In this document: piece by piece, positions 23,046-33,631 of the stretch
Layout: every line of letters starts with the position of its first letter
How positions within the stretch are numbered: the stretch's first letter is position 1
The notes under the pieces: generated by a model
What the model saw: the letters and a program-made list of their open reading frames with translations, nothing else
Told to the model about the DNA's origin: nothing
Databases searched by the model: none
From: Massospora cicadina
Lineage: Eukaryota; Entomophthoromycota; Entomophthoromycetes; Entomophthorales; Entomophthoraceae
DNA length: 64,000 bases
Assembly: GCA_022478985.1 (NCBI GenBank)
Contig: JAKSZP010000012.1
Span: 310,001-374,000 of the forward strand
Direction: 5' to 3'
Program-made: the position numbers and the translations under genes

Positions 23046-24792
23046 AATTTCAAAGGGTTTTATGTTGCTGCCCCTGTGTGGGTGGGGGTGCTCTGCCTCC
23101 TGAAAACATTTTTCCGCTGCCAAAGTATACTCAGGCTGGCTCCACTAGACACTCAATCAAATTGGTCACTTTACTCCACTCAAAACTTAGCCAGCCATCT
23201 CATGCGCTCTCAGGCGGTGCTTAAAAGCCCACTGGTGCTCCCTGCAGCAATAATTGTTTTGTCTTTTGTGTCAAATTTGTGAACCTCTTTCACCTAAACG
23301 AGTTCTTTTATCATTAATATGGCTCTTGTGGTGTTTTAAACCGCCTGATTTATTGATTCACGCCTTAAGGGGTACATTAAAATTTTCTTTTCTTGTGACG
23401 CCCACACCATGGTCATGGCAACAATGCTGCTAGTATATAGAAATACTCTCATACCCACCACTTACACTAGGCTGCCAGTAGAAGCCACTCTGTTGGGTCA
23501 TTTTTTCAGCCTTCACAACAATCTCTCCCATAGATAACTTATCCATGAGCTCCTGTTGGATTTGACTGTTTACAGTGCTGACCCCATCTTGCAGTTTGTG
23601 GTTCATAATGGACAGCCGCCTCACAGGATTTTGATACTTTGAAACAATCCGCCCCTTTCACTAGAGTATACATCTGGCTATTCTCACTCACACTATGATT
23701 CGCTAGGCTACTGACCATCATTCTGGGCCCTCATGAGAGATAGCCACACTTTCTACCCGATGTGCTTTTACTTGACAATTTAGAGGAATGACCCTCTTTT
23801 GCCTCTTCAGTAGCCTCCACCACTCCATCCTCTAGCCCTTTAACACGCTGCCACTCCAGAAAAATTTTTAAAATGAGATTCATCCTCAATTATCCTCCCT
23901 TTACTGCTGTGGGCGCAGCTCATTCAGCGCCAGCCAAACAAAGACAAACATCCCACACTGTTATAAGAAGATTACTATTCAGGCCCAAATAGATTGTCTT
24001 TGTTTGATGATTATGGTTTAACCCCTTCTTCTTCAGATGATCAGTTTCCATTTCTGGCTCAATATTTATTATCTATAATCCATTCAAAAATCTCTCAGGT
24101 TGATTGCCAATAATGGCTAGCCTTTGCCAGTAAACCTCAACATTATTGCATAAAGTTTTTCAGCCTCCCAAGCCTATTCCTCAACGTCCACTTCCATCTT
24201 TGAAAGGGCTTCTCAGTTTGCAAAATACAGTACCAGTTCTGGTAAAGAGGCTTCTTCTCTTACTAACACCCTCGTCCACCAAGCCTCCCATGTGGCCATG
24301 GAGCCACTTATTAAGGAACTTCATTTCCCAATTTTTCTGGTCAACTTTACTGAGAAAGCCCTAGATGAGATTAAGTACACACATCTGCCAGAGGTTGCTC
24401 ATGCATCAACGCGGATAAGCAGTTTTTTTACGCTCAATACCCCATACCAGATAAAACAAATCCTTTTATTGTGTCTAGAGTAGGTCAATATGCTTAAAAT
24501 CAGATGGCACATTACAACAGAGCAAAGAACTTTGTAGAAACCTCACAAAACATCTAAAGTTTTCTCCTCCTGCTCAATTCTACTGATTCCCAACACACGT
24601 TTTTTCTTCTATGATACATACTCTTAAAAATGTGCTGGATGAAGATCCCATGTCCCCTCCCTCATCACAACATGGTCAATTTGCTAGCCACTTTGGTGCC
24701 ATGTTAGGAGTTTTCTTTTATCTCAATTTTCATTTGGCACCCACAAATAAAAGAGTGTGGACGCCCCCACTTTTTGGGCCGCACTAGTACAG
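23046..24792 (+). mobile_element. ORF1-only LINE-like element, copy b
   Basis: This degraded element of about 1.75 kb is collinear with copies a and c. The start is ATGTTGCTGCCCCTGTGTGG (about 23062). Shared landmarks with copy c are AAACCGCCTGATT (about 23338), GTGCTGACCCCAT (about 23574), GGCTTCTCAGTTTGCAAAATAC (24207-24228), CATGTGG..ATGGAGCC and CATGCATCAACGC (about 24399). The 3' end ACTTTTTGGGCCGCACTAGTAC carries the type-I CTAGTAC tail shared with the LINE. No endonuclease or RT lies between gag and tail. The frame is broken throughout. No TSD is visible. Confidence 0.72.
24146..24483 (+). pseudogene. Residual open frames of ORF1 in ORF1-only element b
   Basis: Two overlapping open stretches (24146-24364 and 24292-24483) encode a segment with FTEKALDEIKYTHL. 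It aligns loosely with the FDDAKPAVMHVAKL block of copy a and a FPDDAKYVLKNMHL block of copy c. The block is conserved in three diverged copies, which argues that it was once protein coding. The function is unknown beyond being the C-terminal part of a gag-like ORF1. Confidence 0.5.
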
Positions 24793-25580
24793 TGAAATAT
24801 AGTCATAATTGATTGATTGAATTAATGGCTAAATTAGAACCTCTTAATTCATGTTTAAAAAGTGCAGAAACAGACCCAAAAATTTGTTCACATCAAGAAT
24901 TATTGGGATCATCCCCAATTTTTATAAAACAAAAGATCTTAATTGTCATAGTCAATTAAATTTTAAAATTTAAGTCAAAATTCCCTTATGATGTCCAAAA
25001 TATTTGGCAAACGGACTGCATATTTTGGACTTCATATGTTTTTTAAAAATTAGGCCCAATACTTTTTTAAAGTCTAAAGTTATAAGTTCAGGTAATTAAT
25101 AAAACATTGCTTATTGCGCAGTTCAACAAAAAGCTAACTTTGGCTCATATTGAAAAAAATAATTTGGTTTAAATTCCATCATATCTTGCATAATAAACAG
25201 ATTATATTCTTAAAATATGTCTTTTTTAACTTGAGTTACTCCTCAAGGCATCAGGCTGATTCGCGCTGTCCTTGGTCATAGTAAGCCCATCACTGATGCT
25301 TTTTTAGGATGGTCGTTTGTGTTATTCCCCTCTCCCATGAGTCAGTGAAAACAATCTTGGATTCAAATGGAAAAAATGTAATTTACGTTAGACTTAAAAG
25401 GTTTATTTTTGTATTATACCGAACTTATCTGGTTTTAGGTCCATAACATAATTGTCATCATCCAGAGCCATAATATATGGTGTTAAGCTAAACCCAAAGA
25501 AGTAGATACTTATAAAAGTAAAGTAAAATAATGATATATAATATATTTCTTTTTAGTTATTTATTATAATTATTTTTGTG
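24793..25580. other. AT-rich spacer, no gene recognised
   Basis: No open frame or repeat terminus recognised. Confidence 0.55.
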
Positions 25581-25603
25581 AATTAAAAAGCTTCATATGT
25601 TCC

Positions 25604-26021
25604 CTTTTTTTAGTACTAGTGGGGCTCAACCCAAGATGAGGAGCATCCACAGATTTTTTGGGTGAAAATAAAACAAAGAAAAAAACCAAATAGGGATTTG
25701 AGGTGTTGAGACTAAGCATCCATAACATAAGGGGAAGAAGGGTCAAGAGTATTCTGTCTGCCACCAATTGCTTAAGCTGATGGGCAAAGGTGGACTAAAT
25801 GGGTTCAGAGTGCCAGAGTCATGGGGCAGAAGGAGATAGACGTGAGGACTATCCTGGTTGATAAGGCCAGCGGTTAGTGATGCCTTGACTTACTGAGCAA
25901 TTTGGTTCTAAAAAAAGTAATAAGTATAGGCACAAAAGTAGGTGACTTGATTTTTTAGAAAGACTTTTGGAAGTTGTGATTAAAGAATGAAGATAACTCT
26001 GCGTCAATGCATGCACAAGTC
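25604..26021 (-). mobile_element. ORF1-only LINE-like element, copy c, 3' part
   Basis: On the minus strand this is the 3' end of a third ORF1-only element. It carries TTGGGTTGAGCCCCACTAGT ACTA plus A-run, seen as its inverse at 25604-25640. The 5' part continues at 32281-33617, separated by the gypsy-1 insertion. Rejoined, the element is about 1.75 kb, like copies a and b. A possible 5'-flank duplicate of AATTAAAAAGCTTCAT (25581-25596) lies at about 33632. Confidence 0.72.
26017..26021. repeat. TSD of gypsy-1 (left)
   Basis: AAGTC, repeated exactly at 32276-32280. The length is the 5 bp usual for Ty3/gypsy integrases. Confidence 0.9.
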
Positions 26022-26667
26022 TGTCAGACAATTACAAGTCCAATATTGTGAGAAGAGCATTTTGAAGGTAAATAATGATGCTATCAGTCAAAAGACCCTG
26101 GAAAATCTTAGATCTAAATTAAATCGTGGTAATACTTTTTCAAAATGCTTTTCAGCAAAATAGCCCAAGTTTGGGTAGTCAATTGCGCTGACCCTGCAGC
26201 GGAATCAGACAAGTTATCCAGAGGTCCCACCATCTAATTGGCTTAATATACTAAATCTCTAACCCATGGGTTCATCTTGCCTATGATCAACCATGCATCA
26301 GATGTTCCATCAAAACAAGTTGGTTTTGAAAGCTCCAATAGGCCAAACCCCCATATTTTTAAATTAGGCTTGAAGCTAACAATGAATTTACGCCTATCTC
26401 ACTTTGGGCCTCAAGTTATTCTAAATACTAAGCAGCGAGATCATAATAGGGATCTTCTTTTACCCTATTGCCGCAACTAATAAAATAACTATCAATAAAC
26501 TCCTCTTTATATGAAATTTAACTTTTCTAGTTTAGTATAATAAAAGTTTTAAAACCCCCTGAAATAATTTATTCCATCAGTAGAGAGAAGTACTTCTCCT
26601 ATGGATTTATTGTTGGGATTCAAGTAAAAAATGCTCAGCTTGCTTAATCACCGCCTGAATTCCAACA
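26022..26667 (+). mobile_element. Gypsy-1 5' LTR
   Basis: Starts TGTCAGACAATTACAAG and ends GAATTCCAACA. Aligned over its length with 31634-32275, including the conserved core ACCCTGCAGCGGAATCAGAC. Confidence 0.92.
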
Positions 26668-26669
26668 AG

Positions 26670-26689
26670 TGGTTCTCGCTACAGGGGGC
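26670..26689 (+). promoter_or_regulatory. Gypsy-1 primer-binding site
   Basis: TGGTTCTCGCTACAGGGGGC lies 2 bp after the LTR. Close variants abut other LTRs in the window at 36130-36149 (-), 39230-39249 (+), 56052-56071 (-) and 58207-58226 (-). The priming tRNA is not identified. The site overlaps a palindrome at 26680-26695. Confidence 0.8.
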
Positions 26690-26769
26690 CCTGTACACCA
26701 TAAAACAAACTAGTAAAAATGTAGATTGGTGGGGAAAATAACTTTCACAACCTCCCCGCTGAATTAAAC

Positions 26770-27780
26770 CTATAGCTAGCTGCACTGGAACTCCATCTAG
26801 CCAGTGCTTTGTCTCGCCTTAAAACACTTGTACAGCACTCTTTGAAAGGCCCTTATGTGGCCTCCTCAAGTATCCATAAACCCACTCTTTGGGACAAGTT
26901 TAACCTGGGTGAGGGAAGTAAAACCTCTTTTCTCTTTATGTATAAAGATGATATAGAAGGAGCAATTGACCATATGAAAATTAAGTACATTCTTCCTTGC
27001 TTACGTCATTTGGCTCAGGAGATATTGGTTTCGCGCATGGCCACCCTCAGAAACTATGCAGAGGTTAAGCAAGCACTTATTGAGGAATTCGGCTCCTAAA
27101 AAGTTTGAAAAGGCAAAAACAGGCCTTTATGTGTCATAGTCTAAAAATGAGAATTGATTGCCTCTTTTGTTGAGCAGTTTTACAGAAAAGCCCAACCTCT
27201 ACTTCTTGCAAAAATGCTACCACTTGATGATGCCATAGCGGTTATCTTGGCCAAATTAGCTCTTCATCCTTTTTTGGTGATACATATCACCTCATTTAGC
27301 GCTCATTCTAAAATGTATGAGATAAAAAGAGGCCTTGTTAGCGGTGGTTGACATCTATGAATTTGACCCTTTGCAAGAATCTCTAAGGCAAGCATATACT
27401 CTGACCACTCTAGCCTCTTCTATGGCTGTCTCCATTGAGTAACTTTCTTCCATGAAGTTACTGCCACAAAATGCTTCTCCATCCCGTGAAGATAGTCGGA
27501 GGATAATGGTCGTGATGGAGCAGAGCCCCTGCATCTTCATCTCCAAAAAGCCAGGTGGTAAAGGCAATCGTCCTCTTGCCTTGCCCCTCTTCATCTCCAG
27601 AGCGGCTTTCATCAAGTGGTCCCATAATACCGTCCTTCCACAACGCAACTATATCTCCCTCACCCGCTCCTCAGGCCATCTCTAGTCCAAAACCAGTAGC
27701 CATGGGGCAGCCCAAACCCACTAAAACTAATACTAAATCTAAAAGGGTAGATGAGCGCCCCCAGGGTCTTTCCTGAAGCA
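26770..27780 (+). pseudogene. Gypsy-1 gag (degraded)
   Basis: Open stretches 26809-27099 and 27154-27351 share one frame and resemble a Ty3 capsid: WDKFNLGEG, then VKQALIEEFGS, then FVEQFYRKAQPLL and LPLDDAIAVILAKL. The same order is seen in gypsy-2 (LIDEFGS, FAEWFYVEAQ) and gypsy-3 (ALIKEFES). Downstream the frame is lost, but Pro/Lys-rich sequence (27555-27776, KPTKTNTKSKR) fits a nucleocapsid tail. I could not find an intact CCHC knuckle here. Gag would form the virus-like particle. Confidence 0.75.
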
Positions 27781-28189
27781 AAGGGAGCCCTGAACTTAAT
27801 TTACAACTGATGGACTCCCTGAAGTGCATTAATAAACCATCTGAAGGCGAGTCTGTAGGGGGTTGTGAAGATGTTAGTCACTATGTCTTAGGAGACCCAG
27901 GTTAAGTTGAGGTACCTGACTGGCTGAACTTGGAGAGAATGGATGTGACTAAGATTCCCCATCAAAAATATCTCCATCAAGGGTTGAACAGTCTTGATTA
28001 TTGACACTGCCAGTAATGCTGAACAGCTCATTGTCACACTGATCTGATACACCCAGTATGTTTATACCCTGCATAATATCCAAGAAAATACCCTGACACT
28101 GCCAAAATACTTGCCTCCAATCTCCGTCTAAAGGAAATCCTCGCTCTTTCCCCCAACTTGGGTAGAGCCTTAACCAAAGGGGAAGTATT

Positions 28190-28640
28190 ATTAATGGAGT
28201 GAGGGTTAGGGATATCCTTGACACTGGGTCCCCAGTGAACTTTGTGTCAACAAAACTTATTGAAAAACCAAGCTGTACCCTGACTTTGACTACAACCAAG
28301 ATTCTGGCAAGAAAGTCCTGCCAACAACCGCGCTATTGGTGCCTATTCTTCTCTGCCTATTTGTTTTAGAAAGCTCATCTTGTCAGCTCCAGCGGTGGCC
28401 TTGGCAAACAATACCTATGATCTGCTCATTGGTACCCAGTTTATGATCAAATATGATGGGATTATCAATCTAAAACAGGGCTATCTCTCCCTGCTTAACT
28501 ACGAGGTTCCTCTGATTCTAAATAAAATGATAAGCTTAATAAAAAAGAATACGCTTGGACCGTTGAGTATCCCTCCTCTTCCTTATCACTATATTACACA
28601 ACGGCGGGGCAAGATAAAAAGAAGTTACCCAAATCATTGA
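28190..28640 (+). pseudogene. Gypsy-1 protease
   Basis: RDILDTGSPVNFVSTKL (about 28207-28257) carries the retropepsin DTGS active site. About 50 codons on, LLIGTQFM (28412-28440) fits the second conserved protease strand, and the same phrase recurs in gypsy-3 (LFIGTQSLL). Frameshifts separate the two blocks. The role would be polyprotein cleavage. Confidence 0.78.
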
Positions 28641-28799
28641 CGCTTTAGAGGGTACTCCTTTTTATGCTTCATAAGAGTTAGTCATCAAGGCTGTTGAACA
28701 ATAAGTAGTTGACACGAAGATAACCATACAATTCCCCCACAACTTTATATTACATCTAACTAGAGTTGATAAAATAAGTCCTTTAGAGCCCAGAGTACT

Positions 28800-29800
28800 G
28801 CCAGGCGTATTGGACCCAGCCTATCAGCGATCCATCAATATCCTACTGGAAAAACTCACCAAGAAGTATTTGGTCGTGAAAAAGCATCAGGAGACTGGCA
28901 GAAACCTACTGATACCCAATGAAGACATCAAGCAAGTCCACTTTATTGGGTCTATGGCATTTTGGGCTTACCCACCAACCAATCATTATGTACTTTGCTT
29001 ACCATACATATCTCCTGAGGAACTAACCCCAGTGGAGTTCGACAAGGTCCAAACCCTACTTGAGGCCTATAGCATCATCTTTTCTACCTCTGAAACCGAC
29101 TATGGACACATGAAGTGTTGGAATCGTACCATTGATGTTGGGGATGCTTGCCTATATGATCCAAGCCCTATTTCAAATCAAAAGTCGAGGAGCTACAGAT
29201 GTGGATGGAGCTCAAACAGTTGCTGGACTCTGGGCTGCTGATTCCATCTTAAAGCCCTTGGTCATCCCCTCTTCTACTTATAAAGAAGAAAAATGGAGGT
29301 CATAGGGTAGTTATGGACTACTGTAAATTAAAAAACCTCACCAAGAAGAACAGCTACCCTATACTCCGTATTGAAGATGCTCTGGCCCATTTCTCTGGGT
29401 CCAAATTCTTTTCTGCTATGGACATGGCTAGTGGGTATTAGAAGATGGACCTCTCTACACAGGATCAGGAGAAGCTATCGTTTAACTGTAGATTAAGACT
29501 ATTTAACCCACTTGGTTACCTCAGGGTTATGCAATGCGCCTGCCACTTTTCAATGGGCAATGGATCATATTCTCCAGTATTTCAAGCTTAGCTGTGTGAT
29601 AGTTTATCTCGATGACATCACATTCTTCTCCAAGGTTTTTAGTGAGCATCTCACGCATTCAAAAAAAGTGTTCCAATGCCTGCGGGCTTCTAACTTTAAG
29701 TTGAAGCCATTTAAATGTACTTTCTTCCAAAAAAACTGGATTTTATTTCGCACGCCACTTTACAAGATGGGATCCAACCCTACAAGATAAGGTTGAGGAT
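28800..29800 (+). pseudogene. Gypsy-1 reverse transcriptase
   Basis: The N-terminal linker region (28810-29241) is followed by SPWSSPLLLIKKKNGGHRVV (about 29258-29310), KLKNLTKKNSYP, FFSAMDMASGY (motif A, about 29410) and CNAPATFQWAMDHIL (about 29530). Motif C is VIVYLDDITFFSK (about 29598-29635) with an intact YLDD. Stops at TAG (about 29440) and frame changes break it. The catalytic aspartates remain readable. Confidence 0.88.
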
Positions 29801-29899
29801 ATATCCAAGCTTCTGGCACCTAAAACCCTTTGTGACGTTCAGGTTTTCTTGAGCATGATGGGGTATAACCATCATTTTTATCAAAAATTTCTCCCAGCT

Positions 29900-30420
29900 C
29901 AATGAGCCCCTTGTAAGTCTCTTGGCTAATAACACTCCATTCCATTGGGGTGATGAACAAAAAGACGCGTTTGAGACCTTGAAGGAGTTATTGCAACATG
30001 AGCTGATCCTCCATCATCCTGAATATGGCAAGCCCTTCATGTTTTTTACTGATGACTCTGACGACGTCGTTGGAGCTATCTTGGTTCAGTTGGGTGAGCT
30101 TAGGGGAAGTTCATCCTGTATCTTACTTCACCAAGATTCTTTCAAAAGTTGAACAAAACTACAGCGTTACTGAAAAGGAGTCTCTGGCCGTCTTACTTAC
30201 TGTCAAATACTATCGCCCTTTCTTATATGGGATTTAGTTTAAATTGATTACTGACCATGACTCTTTGAAGTAGTTGCAAAATATGAAGGACCCCACTGGA
30301 CGGCTGGCTCTCTAGGCTTTGAAGCTCCAGCACTATGACATGGTCATTTAGCAATGGGCAGGAACTCTCCATATGAATGTTAATGGGTTGACGCGGCTGC
30401 CAGTTCCTCACTTAGATAAT
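29900..30420 (+). pseudogene. Gypsy-1 RNase H
   Basis: PFHWGDEQKDAFETLKELL (about 29937-29995) is the tether motif. PFMFFTDDSDDVVGAIL holds the first acidic positions, then VEQNYSVTEKESLAVL (about 30147-30195). A stop follows at about 30235. The later NVNGLTRLPVP-like block (about 30375-30410) marks the domain end. Confidence 0.85.
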
Positions 30421-31620
30421 AGTGAAGCTGAGAGGTTACATGACCTCCTCATGACTCCTGACATGTGGGATGATAAAGATGAACCAGTACAAAAGATGAT
30501 AGCTCAGAACTCCTGTAACACCAAGGTGGAAAGTGGGAAGTTATAAAAGAAAGTAGGATTAAATTGGTTGCCCTATCTCCGGCCATCAGAGCGAGTACCT
30601 GTGATCCTGGAGTCTCAGACTAGCATGGGCCATGGTGGAGTCCAAAAAACCTAAGAATGAGTTAAAGAGCGGTATTTCTGGGAGGACATCATGGAGACCA
30701 TACCAAAGTACTTGATGCCTGTCTGATCTGTAAAAACAATCCAGCTTCAAGACCCGTTATTAATACCAATATATGACGCCCCAACAACCCTTCCACACCA
30801 TAAGTTTGTTTGTGGTAGGTCCTCTCCCTCAGGTACTGGGGGCAATCGTTAAATATTGGTTGGAATTGGCCATTTTATTAAATGAGTTGAAGCTGTTGCT
30901 CTCCCCGCTCAGACTGCCAAAGCCACTGCTACCTTCATACATCAAAATATCTTCATGCGACATAGTTGCCCAGGTTCTACTTTGTGACAATGGAAAAACT
31001 TTACCTCCCAAGTAATAAAGCTCCTTGCCACCTTCATGGGAACACAACAACTCTTCTTGGCCCCTACAACTCATCCATAAATGGGGCCATAGAAAGAGTT
31101 AACTGAGTACTAGTCTCTATACTACACAAAATGGGCAATTCAGACCTTCTTTACTGGGATCTCATCCTACCCAGAACAAATGGCCTATTGTATTAGTTAC
31201 CATAGCATCTTCAAAGTATCCCATTGTAGCGTTTTATTGTGAGAACCATGGGTGCCGGCATTATTATCCAAAGATATTTTCTATGACAAGACTGACCCTG
31301 AACAAGCTTTGAAAAAATTGGCCCAGCACTCATCCAACTACAAGCAGAGGCTATGACTGACTTGGATAAGGCTTTCACTAAAGAAGGTCAAGCCACAAAT
31401 GAGAGCTGGGCCTCTCTTCCTTACTTCCTTTTAAGTATCAGTTTTGGTAATTTATTACCACAATCAGTTTACCTCTGGGAGTGAGAAGCTTGGTTCTGTC
31501 TGAGAGGGACCTTTTATAATCACATATAAGCAAGGGAACGAATACTTTATAAAATCCCTTCGACTGGAGTTACCATATCTGGTTCATGGCCAGTTCTTAC
31601 GCCTTTGTAAACCCCTTTCA
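30420..31620 (+). pseudogene. Gypsy-1 integrase
   Basis: Zinc-binding HHCC region: HGGVQKT (about 30633), RYFWEDIMETIP and CLICKNNPAS (about 30720-30750). The DDE core is heavily eroded; only fragments around 30990-31150 and a SHCSVLL-EPWVPALL block (about 31220-31265) align. The C-terminal GPF module, EGPFIITYKQGNEYFIKSL (about 31503-31560), is clear. No chromodomain follows. The ORF is split by many stops. Confidence 0.78.
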
Positions 31621-31633
31621 CTCTTGGGAGTAA

Positions 31634-32275
31634 TGTTGGACAATTACAAATCTTATATTGTGAGAAGAGCGTTTTGGAGGTAAATAACGATAATAGCTAA
31701 AAGACTCTGGCCTATTCTTGGTGAAACCCCTCTAATTAGGTAATAATTTGTAATTACTTCCTAGCAAAATAGCCCAAGTTTGGGTAGTCAGGTTGCGCAG
31801 ACCCTGCAGCGGAATCAGACAAATAATTCAGAGGTACCACCATCCAATTGGTTTAAATATTAAATCTTTACCCCACAGGTTCGTCTTGCCTACAATCGGC
31901 CCTCCATCATCCATTCCATCAAAGCAAGGTGAGTTTGAAAAACTCTGATAGGTCAAATTACCCACATTTCCTAATTAGGCTTGTAACTAATAATAAATTT
32001 ACGCCTATCTCAGTTTGGGCCTTGAGTTATTTTAAATACTAAGCAGCGAGATCATAATAGGTATCTTCTTTTACCCTATTGCTGCTATAACAAAATCACT
32101 ATCAAAACTACACTTTTTATAATATCTAGCTTTTTATGGTTTAGTTTAATTAAAAGTTTTACAACCCACCTGAAATGTTTATTTCAACAGTAGAGAGAAT
32201 TAGTTCGCCTGCAGAAGTATTGTTGGGATTCAGGTAAAATATCCACCAGCATACTCAATCACACTGGATCTAACA
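31634..32275 (+). mobile_element. Gypsy-1 3' LTR
   Basis: Starts TGTTGGACAATTACAAATC and ends GGATCTAACA; partner of 26022-26667. Confidence 0.92.
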
Positions 32276-32280
32276 AAGTC
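32276..32280. repeat. TSD of gypsy-1 (right)
   Basis: AAGTC, exact partner of 26017-26021. Confidence 0.9.
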
Positions 32281-33617
32281 ACAACAAATGCATGTTCTTC
32301 AATACATACTTAGCATCATCAGGGAAACCATGAGAGAAATTCTGGGATGGGTGGAATTATTTTTGCGCAGCGGATTCATTACCACATGAAGGGTTGGCAA
32401 AGGAGTGAGTTGATAGAGGCAGCTTCTACTTCAACATATATTTTATATGTATTTTATAAACTGAAAAGCCATTACAAGGATTGAAATGGCAGTTGGGAGT
32501 TAGATAAAGAAGATTTGTAAAAAAATCCGGCCAGTCAAAGTCAGTATTAATTCTTTATGGAACTTTTTAGTCATTTTTTCTTTCAAGAATATTATATGGA
32601 TTTGTGTTTTCTAGCGCTGTGCCAGCAACAGGAGTTGATTGAGTAGCAGGAGCAAATTGGCTGCATATAATCTTCTATTTCAACTCCTTAAGCGATTGAG
32701 CTAATATCTACCCAGAAATAATTTAGGAAAGTTAAACTCTGATTGGGAGGCTCTATGAGAGCAGCTCCTGTGGCGGTTTAGAGTTGGAGAGGATCAAACC
32801 TTACTTTAAACCCATGTTCTATCAGGGCATGGAGATAAACTGAGGAGGGCTGGGCAGAGAATGTGGGATCAGATAGTGAAGTCACTTGCATTTAAAATGG
32901 TGTAGCCCAAAACTTAAGGGACTGATGTCACAGATGTTTTGATTAATGTCTTAAAGGGATAATATAGTGCAGAACTGATCACAGTGTAGGGGGATATTGC
33001 GAGATGGGAGTTGCAAAAGAAATCCACTTTGTTGTTAAAGGTTGAGGCCACATGAGATGAACAGAGCCATTGGTAACCATAAAATTCAACTTGGGGTCAG
33101 CACCATAGTCACAAGCCTTTGTGAGTATAAATGGAGACGTTAGGGGAGAGGTGGGAGAACAAATCAGCAAAATGACCACAAGCATGGACACATCTGGATG
33201 CTGAGCTTGTATGGCTGTGATGAGAGTACTCTTTTAGAATAAAGGCAGCTGTGTAGACGCCATTACATGGATCTCACAAGGGAATCTGAGTCCAAAGTGC
33301 CCCTTGAAAGGGCGAAATCCTATTAATCAGGCGGTTTGCATACTGCTGTGGCCATCTTGATGATGTACTATCTTAGTTAGGAAAGAGTATATAATATTTG
33401 ACCCAAAGGTCAATAAGAAGGTTGCTCTAAGGGAGCACCAGGGGCTTTGAAGCACCACCTGGGAGCATGCAAGATGGGGACAAGATCCCAAAGTGGGATG
33501 TAGCATCTGGAAGCATTTGTGGTGTTAGTTGAGCCATTCTGGGCGCATCTTTAGCAGCGGCTGATAAATGTTAGGAGGCGGTGAACCACCACCCCATGTG
33601 GGGGCAGCAGGCATTAA
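32281..33617 (-). mobile_element. ORF1-only LINE-like element, copy c, 5' part
   Basis: On the minus strand this reads ATGCCTGCTGCCCCCACATG (start near 33617). The same series of blocks as copy b follows: AAACCGCCTGATTAATAGG, GTGCTGACCCCAAGTTG, GGCTTTTCAGTTTATAAAAT AC, CATGTGG..ATGAATCC and GATGATGCTAAGTATG. It then breaks at the gypsy-1 TSD and resumes at 26021. A minus-strand open stretch at 32979-33191 is the best-preserved coding piece. No RT or endonuclease is encoded. Confidence 0.72.
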
Positions 33618-33631
33618 TTGTGTCAAAATAT

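Larger units (their letters stand above)
26022..32275 (+). mobile_element. Gypsy-1: full-length Ty3/gypsy LTR retrotransposon
   Basis: A 6.25-kb element with LTRs 26022-26667 and 31634-32275, both TG...CA. It has a PBS at 26670, gag, protease, RT, RNase H and integrase in that order, a purine-rich GGGAG just before the 3' LTR and a perfect 5-bp TSD. The integrase ends without a chromodomain. The LTRs differ at many sites, mostly transitions, so the insertion is old. It sits inside ORF1-only element c. Confidence 0.95.
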
